DNA from: Lentinula raphanica
Taxonomy: Eukaryota > Basidiomycota > Agaricomycetes > Agaricales > Omphalotaceae
Reading direction: 5' to 3'
Length of the DNA stretch: 64,000 nt
Assembly: GCA_027919835.1 (NCBI GenBank)
Contig: JANVFP010000005.1
Location: 620,001-684,000 of the forward strand
The notes under the pieces are model-generated. The model was given only the letters and a program-made list of their open reading frames with translations. It searched no databases and was not told the origin of the DNA. Both the position numbers and the translations under genes were made by a program. This document shows, piece after piece, positions 1-11,536 of the stretch (positions are counted from its first letter, which is position 1; each line of letters begins with the position of its first letter).

Positions 1-1122
1 TGAAATTTGAATGTTCATTTCGTTGAACTAGCTCTAACTCTCGACTCACAGTATGTATGGTATCTACTACCTCATGTTCACCACCTTTCCCGGTAAGCTA
101 GGTTACATCTCTTCAACGAAGTTTCTATTCACAAATATCTTTTCCTCACTCAGAACTGTTCAATGGGATATATGGTTTTGACACTGGTATTGGAGGATTG
201 GTCTACCTTGGTTTGGGTATCGGATTTCTCTTGGCTACGATATTCGGGGCAAAGACTGCTGATCAGATATACCACTATGTGAGTTATTGCACTTATGTTT
301 GTCATCACTAGCAGTACCGCCGTACCCTCCTTGCATTCGACACGCATAATCTTAACCCTGATCCATCCGTTCTCCGCTAGCTGGCGTCCAAAAATGGTGG
401 GATTGGAAAACCCGAGATGCGTATCCCCGCACTAGCTTTCGGATCGCTGTGGGTTCCTGTCGGATTATTGTGCGTAGTGTCTTGCAGTCACTCGAGGCTT
501 ACGCTGGCTCACGTCCACAGCTGGTACGGTTGGTCCGCTCAAGCTAGAATACATTGGATAATGCCAATCATCGGTTCGGGCATTTTTGGGTTCGGTGAGT
601 CGACATACTCGATTAGCATTTAGCTCCGGGGGATTGATACATGTTGATACTTACACTTTAGGGATGATGACCACATTGTAAGTACATGCCTGCACTTCCA
701 TGCATTCAATATGAGGAAAGCAATTATCTGTCATGTCAAGTTTGCCCATCCAACTGTATCTTGTCGATGCCTTTCAGTTCGCTGCAAGTGCTGTTGCTGC
801 TGCGTCTGTGAGTTCATCATGCTTCCTTGCCGATGTTTTCACTCACACAACGAGCAACCTCCCATATCCAAAAAGGTGTTGCGTTCTTTACTTGGCTTTG
901 CATTCCCATTGTTCGGCTCTCAAATGTACGATGCATTGGGGTATGGAGGTGGGAATTCGCTTCTTGGAGGTGAGCATCTTTCCGCGAAGCATCTTCTCAA
1001 TCCTGAACAATGGTTCTTTGTGGTTCTCAGGATTAGCCATCGTGCTCGGTATACCATTTCCAGTTTGGATCTACTACAAGGGCGAACAGATGCGTGCTCG
1101 AAATCCGTTGACTCAGATATGA
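1..1122 (+). CDS. MFS transporter, tandem copy 1 (5' end outside window)
   Basis: This is the C-terminal part of a 12-TM major facilitator (drug/polyamine antiporter-like) in the plasma or an internal membrane. The upstream exons lie before the window. Exons read as 52-92, 154-278, 381-469, 521-594, 662-677, 741-807, 876-969 and 1031-1122, and each has exactly the same length as its counterpart in the complete copy downstream. The peptide includes the TM segment with YYLMFTTFP, a Gly-rich helix (GIGGLVYLGLGIGF), ADQIYHY, then AQARIHWIMPIIGSGIFGFG and the end KGEQMRARNPLTQI. Exon 662-677 is only 16 nt long. The gene is followed by its paralogue 564 bp downstream on the same strand. The substrate cannot be told from sequence; the polyamine/multidrug label comes from resemblance to fungal TPO/FLR-like MFS proteins. 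Confidence 0.88.
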
Positions 1123-1685
1123 GCGTCTGGACCTTTGCTACACGGCAAAACTGTGCGTTTCCGGTCAGTCATACATGTCATATCCTTATTCCTATCTTCC
1201 ATACAGTGACACCAGAATCGATATCGTAGCTTGGTGACCCTAAGGCTATACTTACTATACACTCTTGTTCATTGAACTTAATTCTCATGCGGATGTCGAT
1301 CCCAGTTTGTGAGCTGAACAATAGAGAAAGAAGAGTACATACTAGTTCCTCTGAAAGCTTGACTCTTTCATGTACGTACATGGGCCAACGTCCGAGATCT
1401 TTGTTCCGAGCAGTTTGTTGTAGTATCATTGTTACGTTCTGGTTCTGGCCCAGTTTAGGCGTGTTAGGCGCTGACCAATATGATATTGCGTCAATCCGCG
1501 TTCTGTAACGGCCATTTGATTTTTTCGCACATATAAGTATCATGGTCCTGAAAATCTTTCATTTGAACGGTCCCCCAGTCCTTGAACGTACTTCTCCGTC
1601 CTTCCAAGTGGCTACCTGCCGTCGTTTGCTCGTCGACCATTGTCACGACTCACCTCCATAGGCAACGCTCTCCTATCCAGTCTCT

Positions 1686-4132
1686 ATGGAGTCACATTCG
1701 AAGAACACAAAGGAAAGTTCCACCGTGGCTACTAATGAAGCTGCAATTCCCCACGAAGGATCCTCAGTTCATTCCGTTCATTCCTCCACGACGATACATA
1801 CCAAGCGCGAGGATAACGCGAACGCGGATACCCACGATAACCTCATGAATGAAAAGCTCTCGGATACCACACATGACCAAGTGCACCTTCACGATCCTAA
1901 TCATGCACCCGCAGGCCATGGAGAATCCGCTATTCCGGCGGATAAGAAGGAGGAAGAGATGGAGAATCTCCAGGATGACTGGGAAGATGATCCAGCGAAT
2001 GCTAGAAATTGGTCCTTCTCAAAAAAGTGGACTTGTGTTGCTATTGTAAGTGTCATCGGAGTGCACTATATCTGCCCCGTTAGTCCATTGAAACCCCCTC
2101 TTCTCCCAGGTCTCGCTATACACGTTTCTTTCTCCACTATCCAGTTCAATGTTAGCACCCGGTCTTCCTGATATTGCAACTCGATACGGTGTAACGTCAA
2201 CCACAGAAACATCACTTATGCTCAGTGTTTTTCTCGTATCCTTTGCCCTGGGGGTAAGTATTTCGCTGCGATAATTTTGCTGTCTCTGGTGACAAATCTT
2301 TCTCAAGCCTTTGATTCTCGCGCCCTTATCCGAAATGTATGGACGAACCTGGGTACGTCGATGTCCGTGCGACTCTCGCTAACATAGGTAAATCTTTAGA
2401 CCTTTCTTTAGATTCTTCATTTTGGCACATTCTTCTCTCTGGCGTTTAATATCGGGTGCGCTTTTGCGCCCAATGCCGGAGCCTTCATCGGATTTCGATT
2501 CCTCAGTATGTGTCATTTTAACTCTTATTCCTGATTGATTCAGCCGACTGAGTGTTGTTGTTCCAATCACAAGATGGTTTCTCAGGAAGTGCGCCTATAG
2601 CTTGCGGCGGAGGCTCTATCGGCGATCTCTTCTCTGAACGTGACCGGGCATCTGCCATGGCAATATACAGTCTCGGTCCTCTAATTGGGCCTGCTGTTGG
2701 GCCTGTTGCAGGAGGCTTCATAGCTCAAACCATTGGACCCAAATACGTCTTCATCGTCATTGCCGCTGCTTGTGGTGTCTCCCTTGTCGTCGGGGTTCCC
2801 TTGTTGAAGGAGACTTATGCGCCTGTCATCAGACTGCGCAGAGCACGAGCAGAAGGAGATCTTGAAAAGGCCAAACATTTCCATGGATCGATGTCGAACA
2901 TGAGCAAATGGGAGTATCTGTGGCTCAATCTGTCCCGACCGGTGATCCTGCTCAGTCGAAGCTTCATTTGCTTCATCTTGAGCTTATACATGGCGTTGTA
3001 AGTCGTTTTCTGTCGAACTTTCATTCCAGAAACTAGCTCTAATCCTCGAACAGTATGTATGGGATCTACTACCTCATGTTCACCACCTTCCCTGGTAAAT
3101 TTTATTTCCATCTCTGACTCATGTTTGAAATGTCATCTTGACTTCTTCGTCGGTCAGAGCTGTTCAACGGAATATACGGGTTCGACACTGGTATCGGAGG
3201 CTTGGTTTACCTGGGTCTGGGTATTGGATTTCTCGTAGCCACGATGTTCGGGGCAAAGACTGCTGATCAGATATATCACTATGTGAGTTATCACATCTGT
3301 ATCAGTCCGTAACACCATCATACCATACCATACCATACCATCCCATCCCATACTCTCCTTCCATTCCACACGTTCCACTTCCGAATCTAACCTCGATCGT
3401 CCTAGCTGGCGTCAAAAAATGGTGGAAAAGGAAAACCTGAGATGCGTATTCCAGCACTAGCTTTCGGCTCACTGTGGGTTCCTGTCGGGTTATTGTGGGT
3501 GTTTGTCTGCATTGTTGTTTTGCAAGCGCATCCTGAGGTTTCGATCTGCAGCTGGTACGGTTGGTCTGCCCAAGCTAGGATACATTGGATAATGCCAATC
3601 ATTGGTTCGGGCATCTTTGGCTTTGGTAGGTCGTTCTTTTTGTGGAACTCTGAGCAGTTTTGATATCCATTCCATCTAGGGATGATGACCACATTGTACG
3701 TGCCTTCACATATCTAGTGTTCAACTCAAGATATTGATCAGCCGTCCCCTTTTAGTCTACCTATCCAACTTTATCTTGTCGACGCCTTCCAGTTTGCGGC
3801 AAGTGCTCTTGCTGCTGCATCTGTGAGTCTACGAAGCTTCTCTTGCCAAGAGGATTCGGCACTCATACAGTGAACTCCCCGAGCAGGTTATGCGATCGTT
3901 ACTTGGTTTTGCATTTCCATTGTTTGGTACACAGATGTATCATGCGTTAGGGTATGGAGGTGGGAATTCGCTTCTTGGAGGTGAGTCTTTACAAGAATCA
4001 GTGTTCATATTTCTGAACCGTGGTCGTTCATGTTCCTCAGGACTAGCCATCGTCCTCGGTATTCCATTCCCAATCTGGATCTATTACAAGGGCGAACAAA
4101 TGCGTGCTCGGAATTCGCTGACGCGGACATAA
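1686..4132 (+). CDS. MFS transporter, tandem copy 2 (complete, 554 aa)
   Basis: This is a complete major facilitator superfamily protein that probably exports drugs or polyamines by H+ antiport. Thirteen exons splice in frame to 554 aa: 1686-2045, 2110-2253, 2308-2352, 2412-2505, 2574-2997, 3054-3094, 3158-3282, 3406-3494, 3552-3625, 3680-3695, 3756-3822, 3887-3980 and 4041-4132. A hydrophilic, acidic/Ser-rich N-terminus of about 100 residues ends in the family signature DWEDDPANARNWSFSKKW, followed by TM1 (YTFLSPLSSSMLAPGLP), then LSEMYGRTW (MFS motif A region) and GPLIGPAVGPVAGGFI (motif C-like). The start is the first ATG giving this typical N-terminus. A CCATA microsatellite lies in the intron after exon 7. 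The 5' half has no partner in the window because copy 1 is cut by the edge. Substrate specificity is not inferable. Confidence 0.93.
3321..3351. repeat. (CCATA)n/(CCATC)n microsatellite in an intron
   Basis: About six pentanucleotide units (CCATA changing to CCATC) lie within the intron between 3283 and 3405 of MFS copy 2. Copy 1 has no such run in the matching intron, so it expanded after the duplication. Confidence 0.85.
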
Positions 4133-4747
4133 GTGTCTGCGTGCACGGATGAACAACGGACGGACGACCTTGATGACGCGTAAATTATGATTGAAGTCTT
4201 ATACCGCGGGACATTGCTTTCTCAGACAACTTGAAGTACCAAGTTCAGATCTCATAAATCTAGCATATACAGCATCTCTTATACAATATATCAATACATC
4301 TCACATAGGTGGACCCTTTTGGTTCTCCAGTCGTATCAACGCCGCAGTGTACTAGATAATCTCCGCGAACTAAAATCCCAATTTTCAGTTGTCGACGAAA
4401 TCTTTGCAGACTCAAAATAATGGAGAAAGGAGTGAATCACGACAGCCATCTACTCAGCGCCTTTCCATGTTTCGATCTACAGTGGGGCCAGGTCCTCTCC
4501 ACGATAATGCTCAACTATGCTCAAACGCTTAGGCGGCGTCGTATATTGGTGATGATTTAATTGTTGCTATCGAGGACCTGAGAAATGAAAGAGTCCCAAT
4601 TTTGTGGAACTCCTACATTGCGGGTCCAAGTTCAAATGCCAGTCAATCGCTGTCCTCCGAGTCCTTGACTTGGGATTGAGTGAAGAGCGTGAGAAGATAC
4701 TTGATCAAGACCGCTTTAGCGCTTGCTTAGCGCTCTCACTGTATAGA
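4133..4747. other. intergenic, no gene seen
   Basis: This is the 3' flank of the MFS gene and the upstream region of the SDH assembly factor gene. I saw no conserved coding segment, RNA gene or repeat in it. An open frame begins upstream at 4604, but the recognisable mitochondrial protein starts at 4748. Confidence 0.6.
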
Positions 4748-5289
4748 ATGGCCACCATCTTTCATCTCATCCATCGTGCAAAACACTCTGCAAGGAACAT
4801 CGCCCCCGCTTCCAGATGCTCTTTCTATACCACCGCTCGCAGACTAGCTGATCCCTGGCCTTTACCTGGTTCACCCGAACATCTAGCTTCGACAGAAACC
4901 CCTTCCGATGAAGCCAGGATGCCACCTCTGGAACGTCCACACGAATCATTGGAAACTCTTCGGGCAAGGCTCGTGTATCAGTCGAGAAAACGTGGCACAC
5001 TAGAAAGCGATCTGTTACTATCCACATTTGCGAGAGATAATTTGAAAATTATGTCCGAGGAGGAACTAAAGGAGTACGACAAGGTGAGTTGCAAGATATC
5101 CTTACCAACTGTATGGAGCTGATCTGTGGCTGAATTCAGTTGCTGGATGAACCAGATTGGGACATCTACTACTGGGCAACAGGAAAACGGACGCCTCCGG
5201 ATCGTTGGGCGAACACTGTATTATTAGAGAAATTGAGCCTCCATGCGAAGAACGAGGGAAAGGTTGTTCGTCGTATGCCTTCCCTCTGA
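4748..5289 (+). CDS. SDH5: Succinate dehydrogenase assembly factor 2 (SDHAF2/Sdh5 family), 161 aa
   Basis: This mitochondrial matrix chaperone is needed for covalent FAD attachment to the SDH flavoprotein subunit (complex II). Two exons, 4748-5083 and 5140-5289, give 161 aa. Residues 1 to about 35 are Ser/Arg/Ala-rich with few acidic residues, as expected for a mitochondrial presequence. The family core follows: [20 protein letters not shown], then [35 protein letters not shown] and a C-terminal helix. The [12 protein letters not shown] and [10 protein letters not shown] motifs are diagnostic of the DUF339/Sdh5 family. The frame is open further upstream to 4604, but those residues do not resemble a presequence, so the internal ATG was chosen. 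The intron has a GTGAGT donor and CAG acceptor. The next gene on the same strand starts 371 bp downstream. Confidence 0.93.
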
Positions 5290-5660
5290 GAGAGGTCCGT
5301 CGGCCGCAATCTTCTTTCTGAGCCTCTGAGTCTGAGAGATTGTCCGTCAGAGCTCCGTCGAGTTCACGATTCTCAGTTAGCAAAGACAGGCTGTCGTTCC
5401 GACTGGTCGTCTCTGCGCGTCCTCCCTAGCTGTAGGAGAGTGATAATTAACATCTCCAATAAAGATTTATCATAAAATACTTGTCGTCGTCAATGCGGAG
5501 CTTCAACGTCAACTGTCAAGTCGCGCCAGTCTTTTGTGCGGGGCCAATTATAATTCATCCACGTGATCCTCGTCATAACTTCGTCATGTTCTCCTGGTGG
5601 TTCCTCTCTCTTCTCTTATAAGACCTTGTGGAGACGAGTTGAACTTCCTCACTTACCACC

Positions 5661-7246
5661 ATGCAGATTCAGATTAACCCCCGCAAACTTGCTTTAGTTC
5701 TCCTACTTACCTCTATTCCTACGCAGACTTACGGCTCGTCTTGGTTCGCCTCTGATTCCGCACCAGCGCCATATCCGTCAGCGTTCTCCCAATGGACCTC
5801 TGATCAATATGAATCATTCGGGAATACCATGGCCACCGTCCGCGATAGCACCTTCGATGCCTGGGATGAATCTCGACTTCGTGAATGGCTTCTAGAGCAG
5901 GGTGTTGTAGCACCCAAAGGACCTAGAGAAGAAATCGTTCTGGTAGCCAAGCGCAGATATCGGGATTGGCAAGATGCCAAAGCAAGATTTGACGCGTCTG
6001 CGACCAGGGCTGGAAACTCCGCCTCTAGTGCTGCGTCGTCTGTGTTATCTCGGGCTACCTCGTCTGTGGCCACAACAGCTTCCTCGGTTGCCTCCTTTGC
6101 TGCACAAGCCACTGCTGATCTGCCCCAGCATCCTTTGGATGATGCCAAGGACTACGTGTGGTCCACGTGGGACGAGACTCAGCTTCGTGCATATCTTGTG
6201 CAGAAGGGCGTCATCGATGATCGAACGGCGGTTGGAAAGAAACGCGATGAATTGATAGCACTCATCAAGGATGGATATAAGAATGCGGAAGGCAACGCAT
6301 GGGAGATGTGGAGTGATAGCTACATTGTAAGTTTTCCTACTGGCCGTCATTCGCGTGCGCCCATTGATCAGTGTTGCACAGCGAGAGTGGCTTGCGTCGC
6401 ACAATCTCATCGACACCCGTACCCCTATGGAGAAGTCTCGCGACGAGTATCTTGATCTCATGCGGACGTATTATTACAATACCTCTCAACGCGTGTGGGA
6501 CACCTGGTCCGATAGTGATATGAAGGCGTGGCTTGTCGCAAACGGTGTTATCAAGAGTGATGCGGAGATCAAGAAAGAGAAGATGCGCAAACTGGTCCAG
6601 GACAACTATGCTCATGCTCAATCGACGCTGAGCTCGGCATGGACTGAATCAGAAATGCGTTCTTGGCTCATTGAGAAGGGTTACATGCGCAGCGATGCTC
6701 AGGTCAAACGAGACGAGTTGGTTAACTTATTCAAGAACAAGTAAGATTCAATCTATACTCTTCATCGAGCATGATCGTTGATTATTCGTGTTCCTTAGGT
6801 ACTTGGCTGCTTCTGCTGCTGTCACCCCGTACTTTGTATGGCCAGACGCCCGACTCCGCGCCTATCTACGCGAACATAGTCTTCTCTTCTCACCCTCATC
6901 GCCGTTCACATCCACCTCCTCATCACAACAAACCTTCTCTCTACCCAAATCCCGCGCAGAACTGCTCCAGGAAACGAGAATCAAATGGATTCAGACCACC
7001 TCCGCTGCGGAACGTATCGTCAATAGGATTAAGGAGATTCTGGATGACAATCTCATCGGACCTGTTGAGGATCGATTGACGAGAGTTTGGGAGCTGTTGG
7101 TTGGACCGAAGAAGACGACTGAAGCTTACGCGAGTGAGAAGTACGCTGAAGGTAAGACTTTTGCTGATGAGAAGATGGACGATGCATCCGATGTTTATGA
7201 GGCGAAGAACAGTCATGCGTACGAAAAGGTTCAAGGGGAAATGTGA
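5661..7246 (+). CDS. Ish1/Msc1-type repeat protein, putative stress-responsive nuclear envelope protein (490 aa)
   Basis: Three exons (5661-6326, 6382-6740, 6799-7246) encode 490 aa. The N-terminus is a signal peptide (KLALVLLLTSIPTQTYG). Six helical Ish1-type repeats follow, each with a Trp then a W/Y-L pair: FDAWDESRLREWLLEQGVV, STWDETQLRAYLVQKGVI, EMWSDSYIREWLASHNLI, DTWSDSDMKAWLVANGVI, SAWTESEMRSWLIEKGYM and the degenerate YFVWPDARLRAYLREHSL. An Ala/Ser-rich linker separates repeats one and two, and the tail is acidic and Lys-rich. S. pombe Ish1 is a nuclear-envelope stress protein and S. cerevisiae Msc1 is a relative; their molecular role is poorly defined. The signal peptide suggests ER or nuclear-envelope lumen. 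TATAAG lies about 45 bp upstream of the ATG. Confidence 0.85.
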
Positions 7247-7483
7247 ACATCCAGAAATCTGAAAAATAAATAACATGTACATCATACCCACTCACAAAAT
7301 TATCGTACAGATTTGTATTATCCGTCGCGACCGATAAATCTATAACTGTATGTAAACAGTTTCATTGAGAGTGAATCTACTATCTCAAGTTCGCAACCCG
7401 CAAAAAAAGAACAAGCACCCGGCCTTCCAAGTTTCATGCACTGCAGGAAAGTTAGAAGAAGATCATTAGGAATAATTATCAGA

Positions 7484-8216
7484 CTACGCACTAGGGAGCG
7501 TTCCCCTACTCAAGATCACTTCTCTCTTTTCCGATTTCGCTGACAGACAACTGATTCGAAAAATTCTCCGAGGATGTTTTCGAAGCATGACCGCTTCGAT
7601 ATCGCCCGGTCTGGTATCGCCTGGCACTTCATTCTCGTTCACAAAGACTCTTCTATCGCCTTTATACTCACAAACCCCTCTGATACCCCGAATGCGGACA
7701 GTAAGCGTTTCCTCGTCTATCGTAGGATGCGGATGGCCGACTTCTTTCAAGTTCAACTTGTTGTCTCTCGGGTCGAGATACCTATTTAATCTGAAACCTG
7801 TCCATACCCTATGACTTGCAAAGAATTTATCAACTTGGCCAATGGCGGCTTCGTAGTCGGGGGTTCGCTGTGCTCGGGGGTCTCCCTTGATGTGACTGCC
7901 ATATTCATCGCGGCAGCCTTTCGTTGGCCGATTGGGGAGAGCTTTTCCACCGCAGGTGAAGATGATGATAATCTGTTGGCCTTGGAGGGCGTCGGGATGC
8001 GTGGAAGTCTGAGTCCGCGTCGGAGTTGGGGTCAGAGACTGGATTAGAACCAAGAGATTGAGTAGAGTCTGGATAGGCTTTTAGAGAAGAACGAAGAGTC
8101 AGACTCACAGTAGCAGTCGTGGGGGCAGTGGCAATAACAGGGACGGAAGAGACTTCCGCACAGATGAACGAGAACAGGCTCATCAATGAGGCGGCGACGA
8201 GAGAACGCAAACGCAT
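7484..8216 (-). CDS. Hypothetical secreted protein, 220 aa
   Basis: I do not recognise this family. Exon 1 (8109-8216) and exon 2 (7484-8038) are joined across a 70-bp GTGAGT...CCAG intron, in phase 0. Residues 1 to about 20 (MRLRSLVAASLMSLFSFICA) form a clear signal peptide, so the protein is probably secreted or in the ER lumen. A Thr/Ser/Pro stretch follows, then a soluble domain beginning IIIIFTCGGKALP and containing GFRLNRYLDP, VRIRGIRGVCEYKG and VFVNENEVPGD, with a basic C-terminal part. Three Cys residues fall in the mature domain and a fourth further on. It is convergent with the Ish1-type gene, 237 bp between stops. The splice model is supported by both open frames ending at consensus sites; the function is unknown. 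Confidence 0.7.
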
Positions 8217-9746
8217 AGTTGACAATATGATATGATAAACGAAGATGGGCAGACGGCGAGACAGAGAATATCTTTGACCGGCAAAGAGTGTAGAATCCGG
8301 ATGGGAGAAGAAACTAGGAAGGAATGTTAGATTTTCTTTTCTCATTTATCCCATAGCCATCAGAAGATACCGTATGTTCTTGGGGTACGGCTAAACAGCT
8401 AAAACACGATGGCTATGCAAAAGTTGATGAAAGGCCATATGCTGCAGTGTGCCACGGCCCACATTGCCACCAACACGCTATTTAGTCTGTTATAAATCAG
8501 AGAGTATTATGCTGGTATTATGTAGAAGATCCGAAGGCCCAAGGGTTTGTCCTTCGCAACTGAGGAAGGAAGAGAAAAAGAAAGAATACCAGGGAACACC
8601 CCAGTGGCACAATCGATGGCGAATTGTAACGAAAGCTTTGCGAAACCGGTCCAGACATTGATTCTGACTTCTGAGTATATACACTTGAGAACAGTGTAGG
8701 GATGAGTACATACCACTCGGAGATATGCTAATTTGACAACAGTACTCAACCTCTGGTTCTCTTGAGAGTTATTCTTGTAGTCTCCTCGCGGATTCGTTCT
8801 ATTTGTGATTTGAAGCAGCTGCTAAGAAAAAAAATCAGTGAGAAGCGGCGAACATGATGAGAATCCTGAGTAGCATGTCGAATGATGAGCGTGACAGCGA
8901 AACGCAGAAACAGTGTTCAGGCCCAGGTTTTGAAAGACTGACTTGCTCTACCAAGAAAGTTTGCACGATCGTTCGAATCTGTCCAACTGAGATCCAGGGT
9001 GGGATTGGGGCGTAACGCGCACGGTTCATCTGTGTACGAACGTGTTTCTCTGAGCAAAAACATCGCCTGGAACATGTAAAAACGGCCGGCAGTACTTCAT
9101 AGAACAAGATCTATGTCTTGCTGCCTAAAGGCAGTTCCTGTACTTTGAAGGGGCGTTTTTCCTTCGCATGTGATCCTTGAAGGGTATGCCTGATCTCCCG
9201 AGCCATTCATGGGTAATATTCCGGGTCCAAAGGCTTTCAGATTGACTCGGAAAAGCTCCAAGCAACATCCGTACAGGGCCGGCTGCGTAGGGCTGCGTTT
9301 TGGAGGAATCCCAGTCGCAGCAAAGTCCGTAGCTAATCCGACGTGGTAGTTTGCTTGCCAAAGAGTTAGAAAGGATGTCCAAAGACTCATAGCAGATGGT
9401 GGAAAAAATATACCGTTGGGTAACCTTGGAAAACCACGAATGGAAATCGCTAGTCCGGTGTGGTTTGAATGTCGACCAATTGGGTATATGCGGGTACCAG
9501 GCCAGGCAGTTCCTCATGCATCATGATTGAAATGTGGGCTTATTCTGGAGCAGAAGTATGAACGTGACCAATAGAGGGCTTGACAGTTTAATTGTTGTAC
9601 ATGTAAAACGCAATTTCTCTGAGAAATGTTGATGCCTGGCGTGTAGTTCCGTGAACCGCCCGTTTTTAAAGAAGGGGCAGAACGGCGTCATCATCGCTTG
9701 ATCTTGGTCCTCCTACGCCCCACGTTGTATCTTGACTTGACCCACC
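8217..9746. other. 1.5-kb intergenic region, no supported gene
   Basis: This is the divergent promoter space between the minus-strand secreted protein gene and the Par32-like gene. Short open frames occur (for example minus 9125-9517), but none shows a recognisable motif, splice-consistent continuation or composition like the neighbouring genes. Confidence 0.5.
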
Positions 9747-10820
9747 ATGAGCAATCCAGATAGACAGAACTCCTCTTCGTCCCAGGAAAAGAGGTCCTTG
9801 TCTGAGCAGTTGTCCTCTATAGGCGCCAGAATCAACAGGGCGCTAAGCACTGGCAGAGGTCGCAGCACAGAACGTCCAGCACGAGAATTTGACAACGAGT
9901 CTCTGGCAAGTACGACGATGACGATGGTTTCTGCTGAAGGTACGAATCTTGTTTTCTTATTTTGAGACAGATGATGGTGGTAGAAGGTCAAGAAAGAATA
10001 TAATGTTCTTATCGCAATTCCTTATCTCTGTCACGTCGGCATCGTGTTTCTTCTTTTAATGGCTATTTAAACGAGTTTGGGACCTTAGAACAGAAGCTGA
10101 ACTGTTGATTAGGGGCTATTGCTGAACGTTCAGTATCGAGAGGACGCCAGGGACCTCGTGTGCGTATGACTCGAGTATCGTTTTGCTCAAGTTCCTGACT
10201 GACCAGATTCCATGCATACAATAGCACTCTTCGGGAAGAGGAGGAATCGGGAATATCGTGTCATCCAGTGTCCCAGAAGATGTTGCCGTCGAGCATTCGA
10301 GCTCTCCAATCCGAGGAAGAGAGACCGCAAGGCCATCAGGGCTGCCGACAGGAACTGTGCGCTATACTATTATCATGATACGAACCATTAACAGAGCTGA
10401 AGCTTCACTTTTGAACAGCCGTTTTCTAGTTCAGGCCGTGGAGGAGTAGGCAACATTCGTGCTCCGTCACAGGAGCAATTCGACTCTGATGCGATAACCC
10501 TTGTACCAACCGTGCGTGACGTTCCATCTCCTCTAACAACTAACCGCTGCTGTATAGTATACTCATCTGAAAGTCCTCTTAGCGATCCTCTGACACCCCA
10601 AGTTTCGGCAGATCTCCATCCCAAACATCTCCTCCTCGAAACGTATTATCAACAGGTAGAGGTGGCATCGGGAATATCAAGAGGAACCCGACTAGTGACT
10701 CCAACTCTCATAGGTACTAGAGGTTTTCAGACGTTGGCTTATTTGTTCGAGTCCGGCTTTCTGACATTTTATTTACTTAGTCACGCAACGGATAACGCTG
10801 AGCAGAATGCTCGAGATTGA
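9747..10820 (+). CDS. GRGG(I/V)GNI-repeat protein, Par32/DUF3602-like (211 aa)
   Basis: Six exons splice in frame to 211 aa: 9747-9939, 10113-10159, 10225-10356, 10419-10511, 10583-10713 and 10781-10820. The protein is hydrophilic, rich in Ser, Arg and Gly, and probably disordered. It carries three copies of an octapeptide (GRGGIGNI, GRGGVGNI, GRGGIGNI) near residues 85, 130 and 180, each preceded by Ser/Thr and followed by basic and Pro residues. This pattern is the hallmark of the fungal DUF3602 family, which includes yeast Par32, a phosphoprotein linked to TORC1 and ammonium-transporter control. Similar weaker motifs (STGRGRS, SRGRQGPR) occur earlier. Four of the introns are about 60-70 bp; the first is longer (173 bp). 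The cellular role here is inferred only from the repeats. Confidence 0.78.
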
Positions 10821-11424
10821 ATATATTGAGGAAAGAAAGAATTACATGTTCTATTATCCACTACGCAGAAACATCCCAATGCACAGATCGCTTTGAGTCC
10901 AAGCTTTGAACTTTGGTAGACTTTGGTGCGAAATCCACTGTCCAATCTACGTGATCCACATACACCACGACAACTTTACGAGCTCAGAAGGCTCTTGCAA
11001 AAAGACAGTGAGACACCACGCACGAATTTTCGAGACATCAGTCCCGGTCGAGGCCTCCTCTCTCACCATCAAAGAGGAGACGAGACGGTGAGTAATTACA
11101 TGCTCAATCACAAACAGGGGAGCTTGATACAGAAAGAAAGTTTGGGTTGATTATTTGGGAGAATCGGGAAGCATGCCTTCTTGATCAAACAAGCACTAAA
11201 CGGAAAGACCTTGCTTGAACGGTATGAGGCGAGCCTACATCTAAAGACTAAGACTAGGCTCTTCTTTTTCCTTCGAAGTCGGTCGACTTGGACACCTCGT
11301 TAGGGTGAAAACAGGTGAACAAAAGTCAAAACAGGAGAATTTGGAACAAGGGGCTCTTAAGGAGTCCGCTTGCAAAATCACCGGTACTCCTAGTAATGCT
11401 ACCCCCGACTCAAGCTGGAAGAGG
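10821..11424. other. upstream region of RING gene 1, partly duplicated
   Basis: No gene was recognised. From about 11023 the sequence matches 12465 onward (shared text includes CACGAATTTTC, ACATGCTCAATCACAAA and TTGAACGGTATGAGGC), so the promoter of the following gene was duplicated with it. Copy 2 has an extra segment of roughly 100 bp near 12720-12850. Confidence 0.65.
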
Positions 11425-11430
11425 TATAAA
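11425..11430 (+). promoter_or_regulatory. TATA box of RING gene 1
   Basis: TATAAA lies 107 bp before the ATG, inside sequence that is conserved almost unchanged in the second copy. Confidence 0.6.
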
Positions 11431-11536
11431 TCGAGGCCTGGTCCCAGTCTGTCGTCCCAATCCAACTTGAACCAAACCACAACACGAACGAACCTTCTTT
11501 GCATTCTTATCCAACCAACCACTCATCTTTACTATC

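Noticed and set aside
9125..9517. 130-aa minus-strand frame between the secreted protein and Par32-like genes
   Set aside because: There is no motif, and the plus and minus frames overlap without a coherent gene structure.
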